Shown piece by piece: positions 44,991 through 56,278 of a stretch of DNA of 64,000 nucleotides. Below the pieces are notes generated by a model. That model was not told the origin of the DNA, searched no databases, and saw only the letters and a program-made list of their open reading frames with translations. How positions within the stretch are numbered: position 1 is the stretch's first letter; each line of letters opens with the position of its first letter. The stretch is from Lactarius indigo. Its lineage: Eukaryota; Basidiomycota; Agaricomycetes; Russulales; Russulaceae. Location: NCBI GenBank assembly GCA_025766275.1, contig JAFKAC010000028.1:620001-684000 (forward strand). The letters are read 5' to 3'. The translations under genes and the position numbers were made by a program.

Positions 44991-45511
44991 TGTAACGTCG
45001 CCACGACGTTAGCTCGACTTGAGCGCGAATGACAGTAACAACTTAGCGGTATATCGAAGCGTTAACTTGAAGACTCGAAGGTCCAAGCCTCTGTCTTAGT
45101 GAATGCGCGGAGGCACACAGACAGGTCTTTCACTGATGTTGTTTCACAAACGGAGTCGGAGTTCAGAGAGGCGAAGAAGAGAAGAGAAGAGAAAGTGACG
45201 ATTCAAGAAGACCAAGATGGCGTATCTTGGTCTTCGCATAGAGTCTTAAATACATATCGAGCAGGCTTACAAGCGCTGCTATGAGTCACCGTAGGTAGCG
45301 TCCAACGTATCGCAGAAACATCTCAAACCCTACTACTACTAGTACCTGTACTAGTGGCGTCGAGTCTCAGTCAGCTATTGTACCCGTATCGCCTATCGCA
45401 CCACCGTATCGCCGTAAGTAAGTCCGCAACTAATATACCTTACCGCTGTAGTTGCAACCGGTACAGTAAGGGTGTTCATACAACAAAGCTCGCTCGAGTC
45501 GAAACGTGACA
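44991..45511 (-). repeat. 5' LTR of Gypsy-2 with TATA-like box
   Basis: 521 bp. Minus-strand TATTTAAG at 45251-45244; predicted transcript start ATCTTGG at 45218. R-U5 runs to 44991. Confidence 0.9.
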
Positions 45512-47792
45512 CCTCATTTATTGCTCCACAGATGCCCTTCTCTGGTCTGCCGGCAATAGGTAGTCACCCCATGCCCTCAACATCGTCACTGCACACCGGC
45601 CCACCTCTGGGATCTTTGTTAAGTTTTTCTCCCTTAATGACATCTGCACTGTATTTCCCTCTCTCACAGGTACCCCAAGTATATGGAAAGCAGCACGATT
45701 GGCATGGCCATATGCTGCCTGTTATGCAACCTCACGCCAATATGTATCACCTGGGACCAGTGCTGGTCATGCATCATCATGATGGGCATCACCCCGGAGA
45801 ACAAGAGATTTTGTTCAGACCCATTGGTTGACCGTCAGCTTATGGTATGTATTGTTACTATACAAGGACTAGAATAACTAATCTAATGTGTTATAGAGGG
45901 CATTACAAAAGGCGTTGGGAAGCGGGAATAGGAGTTGAGGGCTGGACGGTCAATTGTAAACAATTGATATGATGTGTTCCGGAGAGCGTTAGAAACACAA
46001 GTCGGGACTCAACACCTTGAACGATTGAGATTTTAATGGATATAATCGGAAATCGGAATTGACTGGGGGAGGCCAATCATCTGTATTTGGTTGTATTGAT
46101 TTTATTGAGATCTCCGTGTCGCGCGCATCTCGTGTCGCGTCTTTCTTTCACGTTGTGCCGTGTCTTTCTTTTGTGTCACGTTGGATCTTTCTTCCGTGTT
46201 GCGTCTTTCACTCTTTTGCTCACTTTCTTTCACTTGTTTCGTGTCTTTCTTTCCAAGTTGTGTTGTGTCTTTCATCCCACTCGGCACCCTATTCCACAAG
46301 CTCATGCAATGAGCTTGTGTCATGACCTTTGCAGTGCCAGGGCATCTGTTCATAGTACGAGCAATGACACAGCTCCTGACCATTGCCAGTCCGCTTTTGG
46401 TATCACAACACCCACACCCAATCGTGGTGTTTGCCACCACAGGGACAGCGATGACTTTGACTATCATTTGGACGGTGATGTTGTTAGGTCATCTGGCATT
46501 GCCCCATTTACTCCAGGAACCACGAAACGTCTCAAGACATCTTGTGACGACATCGCACACCAATACGATGTGGACCCTGCCCTGCTCAGGGAACTCGCAG
46601 GTGTACGTCAACCGTCTCCACCCATTCCAGGTTTCTGACTGTATATTAGTCCCAGAATTTGCCCGAGATGATCCTCTGCCTGGCAGCACACCTCCTCAAG
46701 CTGGAGAAGCTATTTATCAAGAATGAATTTGATGTCCTGCTTAAATCACAGGAGTTTAGGGTATGTTTCTCATTTGATTTTGCCATACAACCATTTCCAA
46801 CCAACACATTTCCAGAATGGTTTATCGGACCGACTCTTGGTTTCCCTCCTTTCCCCCGGCATACCTGCATACGTCACCGATGTGACACCACGGATGTTGG
46901 TGAGAACAATAACAACACGTCATTTCTTATGTACTAATTGTCATCTAGCGTGTTATCAAGGAACAATGGAGAATCTTCAAGGTTCCCAAAGAGATCTTTG
47001 AAGACCCGGATTACTGTTCTCGGCTGGAGACTACTGTTAGTGACCTTCTCACTGCATGTTGGAGTGGCATCAAGCAAAAGGTTTTGTTTCTTTTTTTGAA
47101 AGTATGCCTAGCTGACGCAACAATGAACAGATTGAGGCATCGTTTAGGGACAATGGCAACACGGTACATATCAGCATTCTCATGGTGAGGCTGTTCCCAA
47201 AGGGTATACAGAGCTCAACAGCACATTGAACGCGAATCACCTTCCTTGTAAGTGTTGGCCTTTTTATGTGAGTATATTCTGACATGGACTTCAGCGATCT
47301 GCGCTTCGGGACTTCGTCCGGTTCAGTGGGCTAAAGAAGCCGGCTGGAGCACTTTGTGAATTGCATGAACGTAACCCCACTGACAACTTCACAGGAGTGG
47401 CTGGACCAAGGGACGACGCATCAGACACCCCAACGGGTGATAACGGCCACAACGCAGACAACTATAACAGAAATAATGAGGACAGCGAGGACAATCCCGA
47501 TCCGATGACTCCAATCACCAGGAAGCAATATACACATCAGCAATTTTGGAACTACATCGACGACTATCTGGAGTACATTCGGACGGAACTCTTTGCAGAT
47601 ATCACAGACCGCTCTGTGAGGAGTTCCAGGATAATGCAGTACGTTTTTTACTTCTCTTTTCTCGTTTTCATTTCACTGATTGTACTGTTAGGCTATTCAA
47701 TGAGGGATTGCAGACCGACATGTTTAATTACAAGGAGGGTCGGAAACCACCTCCTTCAGGTGAACTTCCTGCATGGCAGGAGACCCTCCACT
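45512..47792 (+). pseudogene. Plavaka-element second protein, 3' portion (interrupted)
   Basis: Spliced plus-strand coding debris continues the gene cut at 37647. Recognisable open pieces are DSDDFDYHLDGDVVRSSGIAPF (~46450), a segment with FKVPKEIFEDPDYC (~46980), LRDFVRFSGLKKPAG (~47310) and RKQYTHQQFWNYIDDYLEYI (~47520). It then runs after an intron to LFNEGLQTDMFNYKEGRKPP, ending where the solo LTR begins. No catalytic motif is seen. Such large second proteins with charged helical text accompany basidiomycete DNA transposons; the function is unknown. The exon structure is tentative, and 45850-46300 looks non-coding. Confidence 0.4.
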
Positions 47793-47927
47793 TGTTACGC
47801 CCTAGCAGGGGCGTTGGGTTCTGAAGGTTTCTAATCACACAAGTATCAAGCGAAGACTTCTGTTGTCCTATTGCTATGAAATACGAGTGGCAAAAGTGTG
47901 GCACAGGGTGCAGCACTACTCTGTAAT

Positions 47928-48448
47928 TGTAACGTCGTTGCGACGTTAGCTCGACTTGAGCTCGTTAGAGGCGGTAACAACTTAGCGAATATCCTGACAC
48001 GACGACACGAAGGTCCGTGCTCTCGTCTTAGTGAATACGTGGAGGTACACCGGCAAGACTTGACAGCTTGATATGGTCACAACAGGAGTTGGACGTGAAC
48101 TCAAAGATTCTTTAGGAGACGAAGATAGATAGAAGAAAGTGACGATTCAAGAAGACCAAGATGGCGTATCTTGGTCTTCACAAGACGGCTTAAATACATA
48201 TTGAGCAGGCTTTCAAGCGCTGCTATGAGTCACAGTAAAGTAGCGTCCAACGTATCGCAGAAATGGCTCGAACCCTAATACTACTAGTACCCGTACTAGT
48301 GGCGTTAGTCATCAGTCAGCTATCGTATCCTATCGCCTATCGCACCACCGTATCACCGTGAGTAAGTCCGCGACTAATATACCTCACCGCCGTAATCGCA
48401 ACCGGTACAGTAAGGGTCCAAGTCTTTGATTCGTACAGAAACGTAACA
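47928..48448 (-). repeat. 3' LTR of Gypsy-3
   Basis: 521 bp, TGTAACGTCG...AAACGTAACA. Confidence 0.95.
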
Positions 48449-48477
48449 TCACCCCCTTTTCAGTGTGAGACCCCGAC

Positions 48478-51400
48478 TCACCGAAAGTCCCTTGGCTGCC
48501 AACTTCGCTGTTCGTCGGTGATGCGCTCGAGTGCGGTGGCGCGTTCGAGGCGGTAGATGCAGTCCCACTTGTCGTCCTGCGCGCATAGGATCATAGCACA
48601 GAGTTGACTCACCCCTGCGTGCAAGCGGTCCACCTCGAAGCTGGCCGCGTGATAGCGTGTAACCTCAGCCGTGAGCGTCTCATCGTTGATACAATTGAGC
48701 GCGCGATTGGTGATCTTGTCGGCGGCGAAAATCACGAGATCCTCGTGAGGGTACGTGGGTCGAAGAGCGGGTGAGACATGGGGTTCGGCGTAAAGGGGTT
48801 TGCCATAGACGTGCGGCGAACCTGGTATGACCCCTAAGATCATGGGTTTGGCCCCTCCGATCAGTTGGACGTGGGAGGCGTCTCTTTCAACGCCATCTGG
48901 CCCGGTGATGGGGTACGCAATATGATGGGGTCGTCGATTAGCCCTGAACCCTTCAGGCACAATGACGTGCGCCGGGTCTTCGGCCGCGGTGAAGTCACGC
49001 GTGGGAGCTGCGCCGGGGACTCACAGACATCCTCGAAACATGGGGGAGCCGTCGGTGTAGATGAGCCATGGCGTGATGCGGGGATCAGTAGGGTCGCGTT
49101 TCGTTCGAAGGAGGGGGTGTCTCGCCGGGTAGTAATCGTCGTCGTCATGGCCAGCCTCAGCAGCCGCCACCTCTCTCTGCGCTCCCGCATCTCCCTCAGT
49201 CGTGCCGCCACTGCGTTCAACTGTTCCTTCTGCCACTCCGCTGCTACCTTCCTCCACCCCTCTAACTTGTACTCCATCAGAGCTTGTGCGCTCGTCGTCG
49301 CGCGGGAAAATTCCGCGAACGCCGATGAGGTCGTCACTGGGGGGAATAGCGGCGATGGGTTCACGCTCCCCGGCGTCGTTGCGGAAGACGTGGACGACCC
49401 CGTGCTCATTGTTGTCGGGCGTTGTTGTGGGGTCAGGGAATCGGGTGATAACATGCGCCCACTCTTGTGCGGTGATAGGCCCCTCTGCTGGTCTAAGAGG
49501 AGTCCATGGGGTGAGCTGAGTGTTGGGTATCTCAGTGTCATCGTCTTCGGCCAGGAGGGCGCGTGCGTCTTGCGCGAGGGAGTCGAGGAGTGCCGCTTGT
49601 GTGACATGTCGAAGTGGGGAAGTAGGCATAAGAGTGGTTGTGATAGAGCAAAGGAAGTGGGGATGACTTCCCTTGAGCCTTTCCTCGCTCGCTTTAATCG
49701 TTCTTCCATGGGTTTGCATTTCTTGATACAGATGAATGGCCTCCGGCGCGAAGACATCATCCTTGTTGACCCACTGATTCTCCGAGTCTGGGTACCCCTT
49801 CCATTTGACGAGGTACTGAAGGCGTCTTCCTCTGCCGAAATTCCAGGAGTCTAGAATGGCCTCGACCTCGTATTCCTCTTCCCCATCGATGAGTTCCGGG
49901 GGTGGTCGTGCGAAATTCTCCCCATGTAAGGGAGTTTGTTTGTATGGGGTGAGAAGATCGATGTGGAACACTGGGTGTATGCTCCACTGTGTGGGAAGTT
50001 CTAATCGATAGTTGTAAGGCGACATCACCTGAGTCACCCGAAACGGTCCGTGGCGTCGTGCTGCTAATTTCGCCGTGGGTTGATTGGTTCAGAGATGTCT
50101 TCCTTCTAACCATACGAGGTCGTTGACGCGAAACTTGGGCGTATCTTTGTTGTGCACCCACGCTTCTTGTGCCTTCTTCATGAGGCGTTGGGCTGTGTCT
50201 CTAGCTTCCTTTAGCTGGGTTAGTCGTGCGGTTACTTGAGGAATAGGGGAGGGCTTATCTGTCCAATCGGCTTGCGGATCATATCCCATCAGAAGCTGGA
50301 ACGGCGATTGCTTAGTGTGCTCATGGGGCCAATTATTGTGCGCGAATTCCGCGATTGGTAGATAGGTGGTCCAGTTATCTTGACGCTCATTTACCCAGAA
50401 GCGCAAATATTGTTCTAGCCATTGATTGGTTCTCTCCGATTGTCCGTCGGTGCGCGGATGGTATGCCGTGGATATGTTCTGCTGGACCCCTAGAATTCGA
50501 CACGCCTCCCTCGTGAACTTGGACGTGAATCGAGGGTCCCGGTCGCTGATGATTTTGCGCGGTAGTCCGAATCGTTTGAAAACGTGGGCAACGTACAGTG
50601 CTGCGGTTTCCTCTGCGGTTACTACTTCTCCACACAGTATGAACACCGACGCTTTGCTACAGTCGTGATCCGTGATGGTGAGGATGCTGTCGCACCCATT
50701 CGACTCCGGTAGTTTGGTGATAAAATCTATTGCCACGGTTTGAAAAGGGGTAGCGTCGAGTACAGGCGTGATGGGGTGTAGAGCCGCTCGTATGGGGCGT
50801 GTGTTGACTTTGTTTCGTTGACATTCGGCGCACCCCTGAACGTATTCATACACGTCTTTTCACAGTCGCAGCCACCAGTAGTGCCTTTCTAGGATTCGTT
50901 GTGTCCTTGCAATCCTGGGGTGTCTGTGTATCGGCAAGTCGTGGTGGTCGTGGATCAGTACGCGATGCGTCCATGCTGGTCCTGTTATTACGAACCTGCC
51001 GTCCTTGTACCACTCTCCTTGTATCTTTTTCAACCGATGGGGGTCTACCCACATTTTGATGACTTCTTCGTCTTGTTGGTGCTGCGGTTGCGTCAAGTTC
51101 GGGTTGAGAATGAATGTTCGTGCCGTGTTGAGGGTTTGGACGAAGACTTCAGGTGGCAATACCACTACTTCGCTGTTGTCTTCGGTTCCTTGATTATAGT
51201 CTGGTCGGCATGACAATGCATCGGCTCTCCCATTATTCTTTCCCTTGATGTGGTGAATTTCGAAGTCGTACTCTGAGAGTTCGAGTACTTCCCTTGCCAC
51301 TCGCCTGCTGATTTTCTGTGGCGACTTCCAGTATTGTAGATTTAGGTGGTCCGAGTAGATCTTGATTTTGTGTGGAGCTCCCGCGAGTAGCGGTCTCCAG

Positions 51401-53223
51401 TTTCGTAGAGCTTTGACTATGGCGAGTAGCTCTAGGTCATAAATGTCATAATTTCTCTCTGCTTCGGAGAGTGTTGCTGAATAGTAGCCTATGGGATGTC
51501 GCTTTCCGTCAGATTTCTTTTGTAGTAGTACGGCTCCCACCGCGTATCCCGAAGCATCTACTTCTAGCTCGAACGGATCTTGAAGGACCGGGTGTGCCAA
51601 TACCGGCTCTTCTGTGACGAGGCGCTTTAATGTTTTGAATGCTTGATCTTCCTCGTCCGTCCATTGCCATTCTTCGTCCTTGCGCGTTAATTTGGTGAGT
51701 GGTTTGGCATGAGTTGCGAAGCCGCGTATGAAAAGTCGATAAAAGTTGCAGAAGCCGAGGAAGGATCGGACGTCCTTGACCTTCGTTGGCGTTGGCCAAT
51801 CCTTGATGCCTTGAACTTTTACAGGGTCCATTCTGGTCACCCCCCTTTCAAGGATTACCCCCAGGTAATCCATACGCGGTTGATGAAAAAGGCACTTCTC
51901 CAGTTTGAAATAGAGATCATGCTCCTCCGCGACATGTAAAACGTCTCGAACTGCCGCGACATGGGCTGTCAAATCATGGTCGAAGTGAGTTGTGATCCCA
52001 ATATCATCCATGTAGACACGTATCGTGGTGCCCAGTCGGTCATGCTTGGCTATGGTGTCGCGGTATATGTGGTTCATCATTGATTGGAAGGTCGCGGGGG
52101 AGTTGGTGAGTCCGAAGAACATGACGGTGGGCTCGAAGAGGCCAAACTTGGTTTTGAATGCTGCCTTTTCCTGATCTCCGTCGCGAATGCATATGTTATT
52201 ATACCCCCATCGGATATCGAGTTTCGTATAAATGTGGGCGTTGCTGAGGTCGAGGATGAGGTCCTGGATCAGGGGCAGCGGGTACTGATTTCGGACGGTG
52301 TGGGAGTTGATGACTCGGTAGTCCTGTACGGGGTGTAGTTTCCCGTCCTTCTTTTTGATAAAGAAAAAGGAGGACGCGTACGGGGATATGGAGGGGCGTA
52401 AGTACCCCTGGCGTAGCTTTTCTTCGAGAAATTCCTTGAGTTCGCCTTCCTCCTTTTGAGTCATGGGGTATATCTTGCAGTCAATAGCGGCCGGCGCGGA
52501 CGGTTTGAAGTCTATCGTGTGGTCCCACGGCCTGGCCAGGGGAAAGCGATGCGAGGCTTGCTCGTCGAAGAGTCTGCTGAACATTGCGTATTCGGGAGGG
52601 AGTACCGCTGCCGTTTGCTGTTGTTTTGCCTGTATGGCCAGCTCCGTCGAGGTAGTGGCTCGGGCAAATGTCTCTTCCTCTAGTGTTTGTAAAATGTCTT
52701 CCTTTTCGGCTGTAATGAGGGCTCGAATGGTCATCGTTGACAGTAATGCCTCTGTAGTGGCTAGCACTACCGGCTGCATGTCAGGATGTATGGTAGCAGT
52801 GGCCCAGCTGATGGTTGGTTCGAAGGCGCTTAGCCATGGATAACCCAGCACCATGTCTTCGCTTCCGAGATCAGTGACCAAGAAGGTCAGTTGTTTCACC
52901 TGTCCTCATGTTTTCACTTCCAGGTTAACATAATGAGTGATTAACCCAGCTTTGTTTTCCGTGTTATCTATATTCCATATCTTGCGAGGTGTTTCTAGTG
53001 GCTGTACCGGTATTCCGGCCCGGACAGTCATGCTTGGTTGAATGAAGTTATCGGTTGCGCTGGAGTCAACCAGCGCTTTTGTCTCAGTCGTTTGGTAATT
53101 TGTTCGGACGGTTACTGGAATTCGCATAGATCGATAGCGCGTCGTCACGATTACAGAATTACATTGAAGAGCCCTCACCCAGACTGACGGGTTTAGGCGT
53201 CCCGAAAACCCTCTTTTCCCCAC
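48478..53223 (-). pseudogene. Gypsy-3 pol with C-terminal extension (four TGA codons)
   Basis: Same layout and frame length as Gypsy-2 pol. Protease motif is degenerate (ALVDSSATDNFI: DSG is now DSS). RT has VYMDDIGIT. RNase H, the integrase zinc site and an intact SDRDPRF core are present, along with the chromodomain VEAILDSWNFGRGRRLQYLV and the extension with DDDDYYPARHPLLRTKRDP, PHVYGKPLY (~48815) and LTAEVTR (~48675), ending WQPRDFR at 48478. TGA codons at 52906, 50860, 50089 and 49021 interrupt it; at the first three Gypsy-2 has an arginine codon. Loss of the protease glycine would by itself abolish maturation. Confidence 0.9.
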
Positions 53224-55283
53224 AGATCTTGAAGTATGAGGTCTTTCACCTCGTCTGTACTATTGGCTACCTGTGTGAGCCATTCCTTTGCCTGTTCCCC
53301 TGCCGTCTTTGTGCTCGCTGCGTTTATTTGAGGCGTGGGTGTTGTGCTTGGTGCGGGTGACATGTATCCTGGCAGCGATGGCGCGTACTGTGATGGTGCG
53401 TATTGTGACACTGGCCCTTGAAGGTATCCGGTGGTTTCGGTCATGCGGCTACTGGATGGAGCTGCCGACCACTGCTGTTGCTGCAAGGTACGCGGATATG
53501 GGCAGTTTCGTGAGAGGTGGCCTGGGGCGTGACAATTATAACAAAGGACGTTCCTTAAGTCCCTTCGAGATCCCCCTCTTCCTCGTCCTCGAGCTCCGGG
53601 TCCTCCCCGTGGTGGAAATGGCGGCATGGGCCAGTTATGGTGCAGGAGTTTGTTGAAGTTGATTTCTTCGGATCCCGCCAGTCTCACCTTGGCACGATCG
53701 GCGGAGGTGTCCATGGCCCATGGGTTGCTTTGCGGCAGGTTTTGTGGCAATGTCCATCCTGCGTTACCACTTTGCTTCTTTGGTTGTGTGGTCGCGCTCT
53801 TGTATTCGTTAAGCCTTGCTTTGAGATGTATGTAGTTCTTTTGGCGTTTAAGAACTGCCCTTTTCCAGTCGTCGAACGTGATTGGATCGTCGAACTGGAA
53901 GGCATTCTTGAATAGCTCCCTCGGCAAGCCCGACGTGAAAAGGTCAATGGTTTGTGGTTCATTGAGGCGGTAGTGAGCTTTCCGTGCCAGCTGTTCGAAG
54001 TCATTGACATACTTGTCAATATCCTCTCCCGTCATTTTAAAACCCTTCCTTAGTATTGCCTGCACTTGTTCTCGTTCTAACGTGTTTTCGAATCGCTGAC
54101 TGAACCCGTCTGCTACGGCGTCCCATAGATCCCGTGTGTAGGGGCTGATTCCTCATTGTATTTGCCTGTTGAGCCAGTTCAGGAAGGATAGGACCCATTC
54201 GCTGACTGCTCCGCCTTTGATGTATGACAGGAATAAGAGACACCTCCTGTAGTTGTTTCGCATGATGGGGGCGTCCAAGTTCATCCCCCAGTACACATGC
54301 CACTGTGTCAAAAATTGGTCGACTTTAAGTCTGTCGCCGTCAAAAATGGAGGGAGGCTCACCAGTGAGTTTTTCGTTGTGATTTCCTCCGACTCCGCCGC
54401 CTCCCCCTCCACCGCCTCCACCCCCACCGCCTCCACCTCCACCGCCTCCCGGCAGTCCTGTTGGTGGTCCTCGTGGTGGTTCGGTTCTTCTTATGTCGAA
54501 AGGGACTCCTCCGTCCGGTGGTGGTGGTGGGTCTTCGCTTGGGCCTCCTATTCCGGGTGGCAACTCTAGTCCTAAGGGCCTTCCCGATGGTGGGTCTCCT
54601 CTATCAGACCCTATGGCTCAAAATATTGCTGCGTCGTCGGCCGTCATCCATCGTCCGGTTTCCGGGTTGATGGGCATGAGGATTTCTCGTGCCTCTTCCC
54701 GTATTGCGCGCGATTCTTCTAGTGCAACTTCTTCCATTGCTTGCGTTAAGGTTGCCATGATTGCTGGGGATTGGGTGTGAATTGGTTCTGGTTCTGTGAT
54801 ATGTGCTGACTCAGCTCGTTCGATAAGGAGGTCTTGTATAGCTCCTCCACTAGTTTCCGTCTGGTTTGGCTCTCGCCCTTCGCTTCCCTCCTGATCTTGT
54901 TCGATTTCTTCATCTTCTTCTGTTGATACCACTTCTCCGGTAGAGTGTTCTCGTATTTGCCCGTCGATGGGGCCCCAATCTGCTCGGCTATTGAGTTCTC
55001 GTGCGTCGATATCGCAGTTATATCTGGGTCCGGCTGGTCGTATGACGTCCCACTGAGAGTCTACGGGGTTCCACGTAACTTCTACCCAGCACAGATGGTC
55101 AAAGTTGAACTCAACTGGGCGAAATCTAGTAGGCCTGTTAAACTCCACAAAATATCCAGTTTCTTCTTGTCTTTCCCTCCAATTGGCAGCTTGTAGAAAG
55201 CGCGTGGGAACGTTGCGTTCTCCCCTCCTCAGGAGTGAATAGGGATGGAAGTTCGTCCACTGATCCCTTGTTGTTACGGCCAC
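53193..55283 (-). pseudogene. Gypsy-3 gag (two TGA codons)
   Basis: Collinear with Gypsy-2 gag: acidic N-terminus, polyglycine linker (~54390-54450), SEWVLSFLNWLNRQIQ, FKMTGEDIDKYVNDFEQLAR, and zinc knuckle CYNCHAPGHLSRNC (~53550-53510). TGA at 54618 and 54153 replace arginine codons of Gypsy-2. The overlap with pol is again 31 nt. Confidence 0.9.
53205..53220 (-). promoter_or_regulatory. -1 frameshift heptamers at the Gypsy-3 gag-pol overlap
   Basis: G GGA AAA (53220-53214) and G GGT TTT (53211-53205) in the gag frame; conserved with Gypsy-2. Confidence 0.6.
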
Positions 55284-55289
55284 GGTGGA

Positions 55290-55300
55290 ATCTTGGTCTT
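55290..55300 (-). promoter_or_regulatory. Self-priming primer-binding site of Gypsy-3
   Basis: AAGACCAAGAT on the minus strand, two bases inside the 5' LTR. It complements the LTR segment at 55527-55537, downstream of TATTTAAG. Confidence 0.7.
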
Positions 55301-55302
55301 AA

Positions 55303-55823
55303 TGTAATGTCGTCGCGACGTTAGCTCGACTTGAGCTCGTTAGAGGCGGTAACAACTTAGCGAATATCCTGACACGACGACACGAAAGTCCGTGCTCTCG
55401 TCTTAGTGAATACGCGGAGGTACACCGGCAAGACTTGACAGCTTGATATGGTCACAACAGGAGTTGGACGTGAACTCGAAGATTCTTTAGGAGACGAAGA
55501 TAGATAGAAGAAAGTGACGATTCAAGAAGACCAAGATGGCGTATCTTGGTCTTCACAAGACGGCTTAAATACATATTGAGCAGGCTTTCAAGCGCTGCTA
55601 TGAGTCACAGTAAAGTAGCGTCCAACGTATCGCAGAAACGGCTCGAACCCTAATACTACTAGTACCCGTACTAGTGGCGTTAGTCATCAGTCAGCTATCG
55701 TATCCTATCGCCTATCGCACCACCGTATCACCGTGAGTAAGTCCGCGACTAATATACCTCACCGCCGTAATCGCAACCGGTACAGTAAGGGTCCAAGTCT
55801 TTGATTCGTACAGAAACGTAACA
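55303..55823 (-). repeat. 5' LTR of Gypsy-3
   Basis: 521 bp, TGTAATGTCG...AAACGTAACA; same internal palindrome as Gypsy-2. Confidence 0.95.
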
Positions 55824-56278
55824 GTAATATAGGACTCCTCGTCCGAAGTGTCTGACACTTCTCTACACTTGATCTTGCTAGTGCACAGAGTATAACAGGT
55901 GTGACGCGTTGATATAGTTCAACTGCAAAGACTTCGAAGTGTCCTGGTTAGGGACTGAGGTAGGGGATGCACAAGAGGAGGAGAATGAGGCGAGGTCACA
56001 CCAAAGTATGGAGGCAAGGTTGCTAGATTGCAAACGAAACCAAGTCTGGCTTCCTACGGTCTATGGTACAGGTTTATATAGGACAGGGTTCCAAACAACA
56101 TGAACACAAGTCCACACAATATCAAAGAGACTAAACGGAGTAAACAGAAGTTCGGATCAAAGAAACAGCGCCACTAGTAACAGTAGCTCCTTTGGTAACA
56201 AGGTGTAGTACAGAAGGGGGAAGGCAGGGTGGAGACATACTGTGACTTAGGTCCGAAGCGTCGGATCATAACACCACT

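Larger units (their letters stand above)
37648..45511 (-). mobile_element. Gypsy-2: young Ty3/Gypsy chromovirus
   Basis: 7864 bp, with LTRs of 521 bp at 37648-38168 and 44991-45511 that look identical by eye. Ends are TGTAACG...GTGACA. The target duplication CCTCA lies at 37643-37647 and 45512-45516. Order on the minus strand: PBS 44988-44978, gag, pol in the -1 frame, extension, polypurine tract (AAAAGGAGGGTGA) next to the 3' LTR. Only two nonsense codons are seen (TGA 40257, TAG 38586). It is the best-preserved retroelement here. Confidence 0.95.
47928..55823 (-). mobile_element. Gypsy-3: Ty3/Gypsy chromovirus related to Gypsy-2
   Basis: 7896 bp, LTRs of 521 bp at 47928-48448 and 55303-55823, target duplication GTAAT (47923-47927 and 55824-55828). 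It is a close relative of Gypsy-2 in gag, pol and extension. By eye the LTRs differ at six positions, all transitions and five at CpG. The polypurine tract GAAAAGGGGGTGA abuts the 3' LTR. At least six in-frame TGA codons make it inactive. Confidence 0.95.
47793..56273 (-). mobile_element. Solo LTR of the Gypsy-1 family, split by Gypsy-3
   Basis: Pieces 47793-47927 and 55829-56273 join into one ~580-bp LTR like those of Gypsy-1. It is bordered by the 5-bp duplication CCACT (47788-47792 and 56274-56278). There is no internal region of this family, so it arose by LTR-LTR recombination before Gypsy-3 landed in it. Confidence 0.9.
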
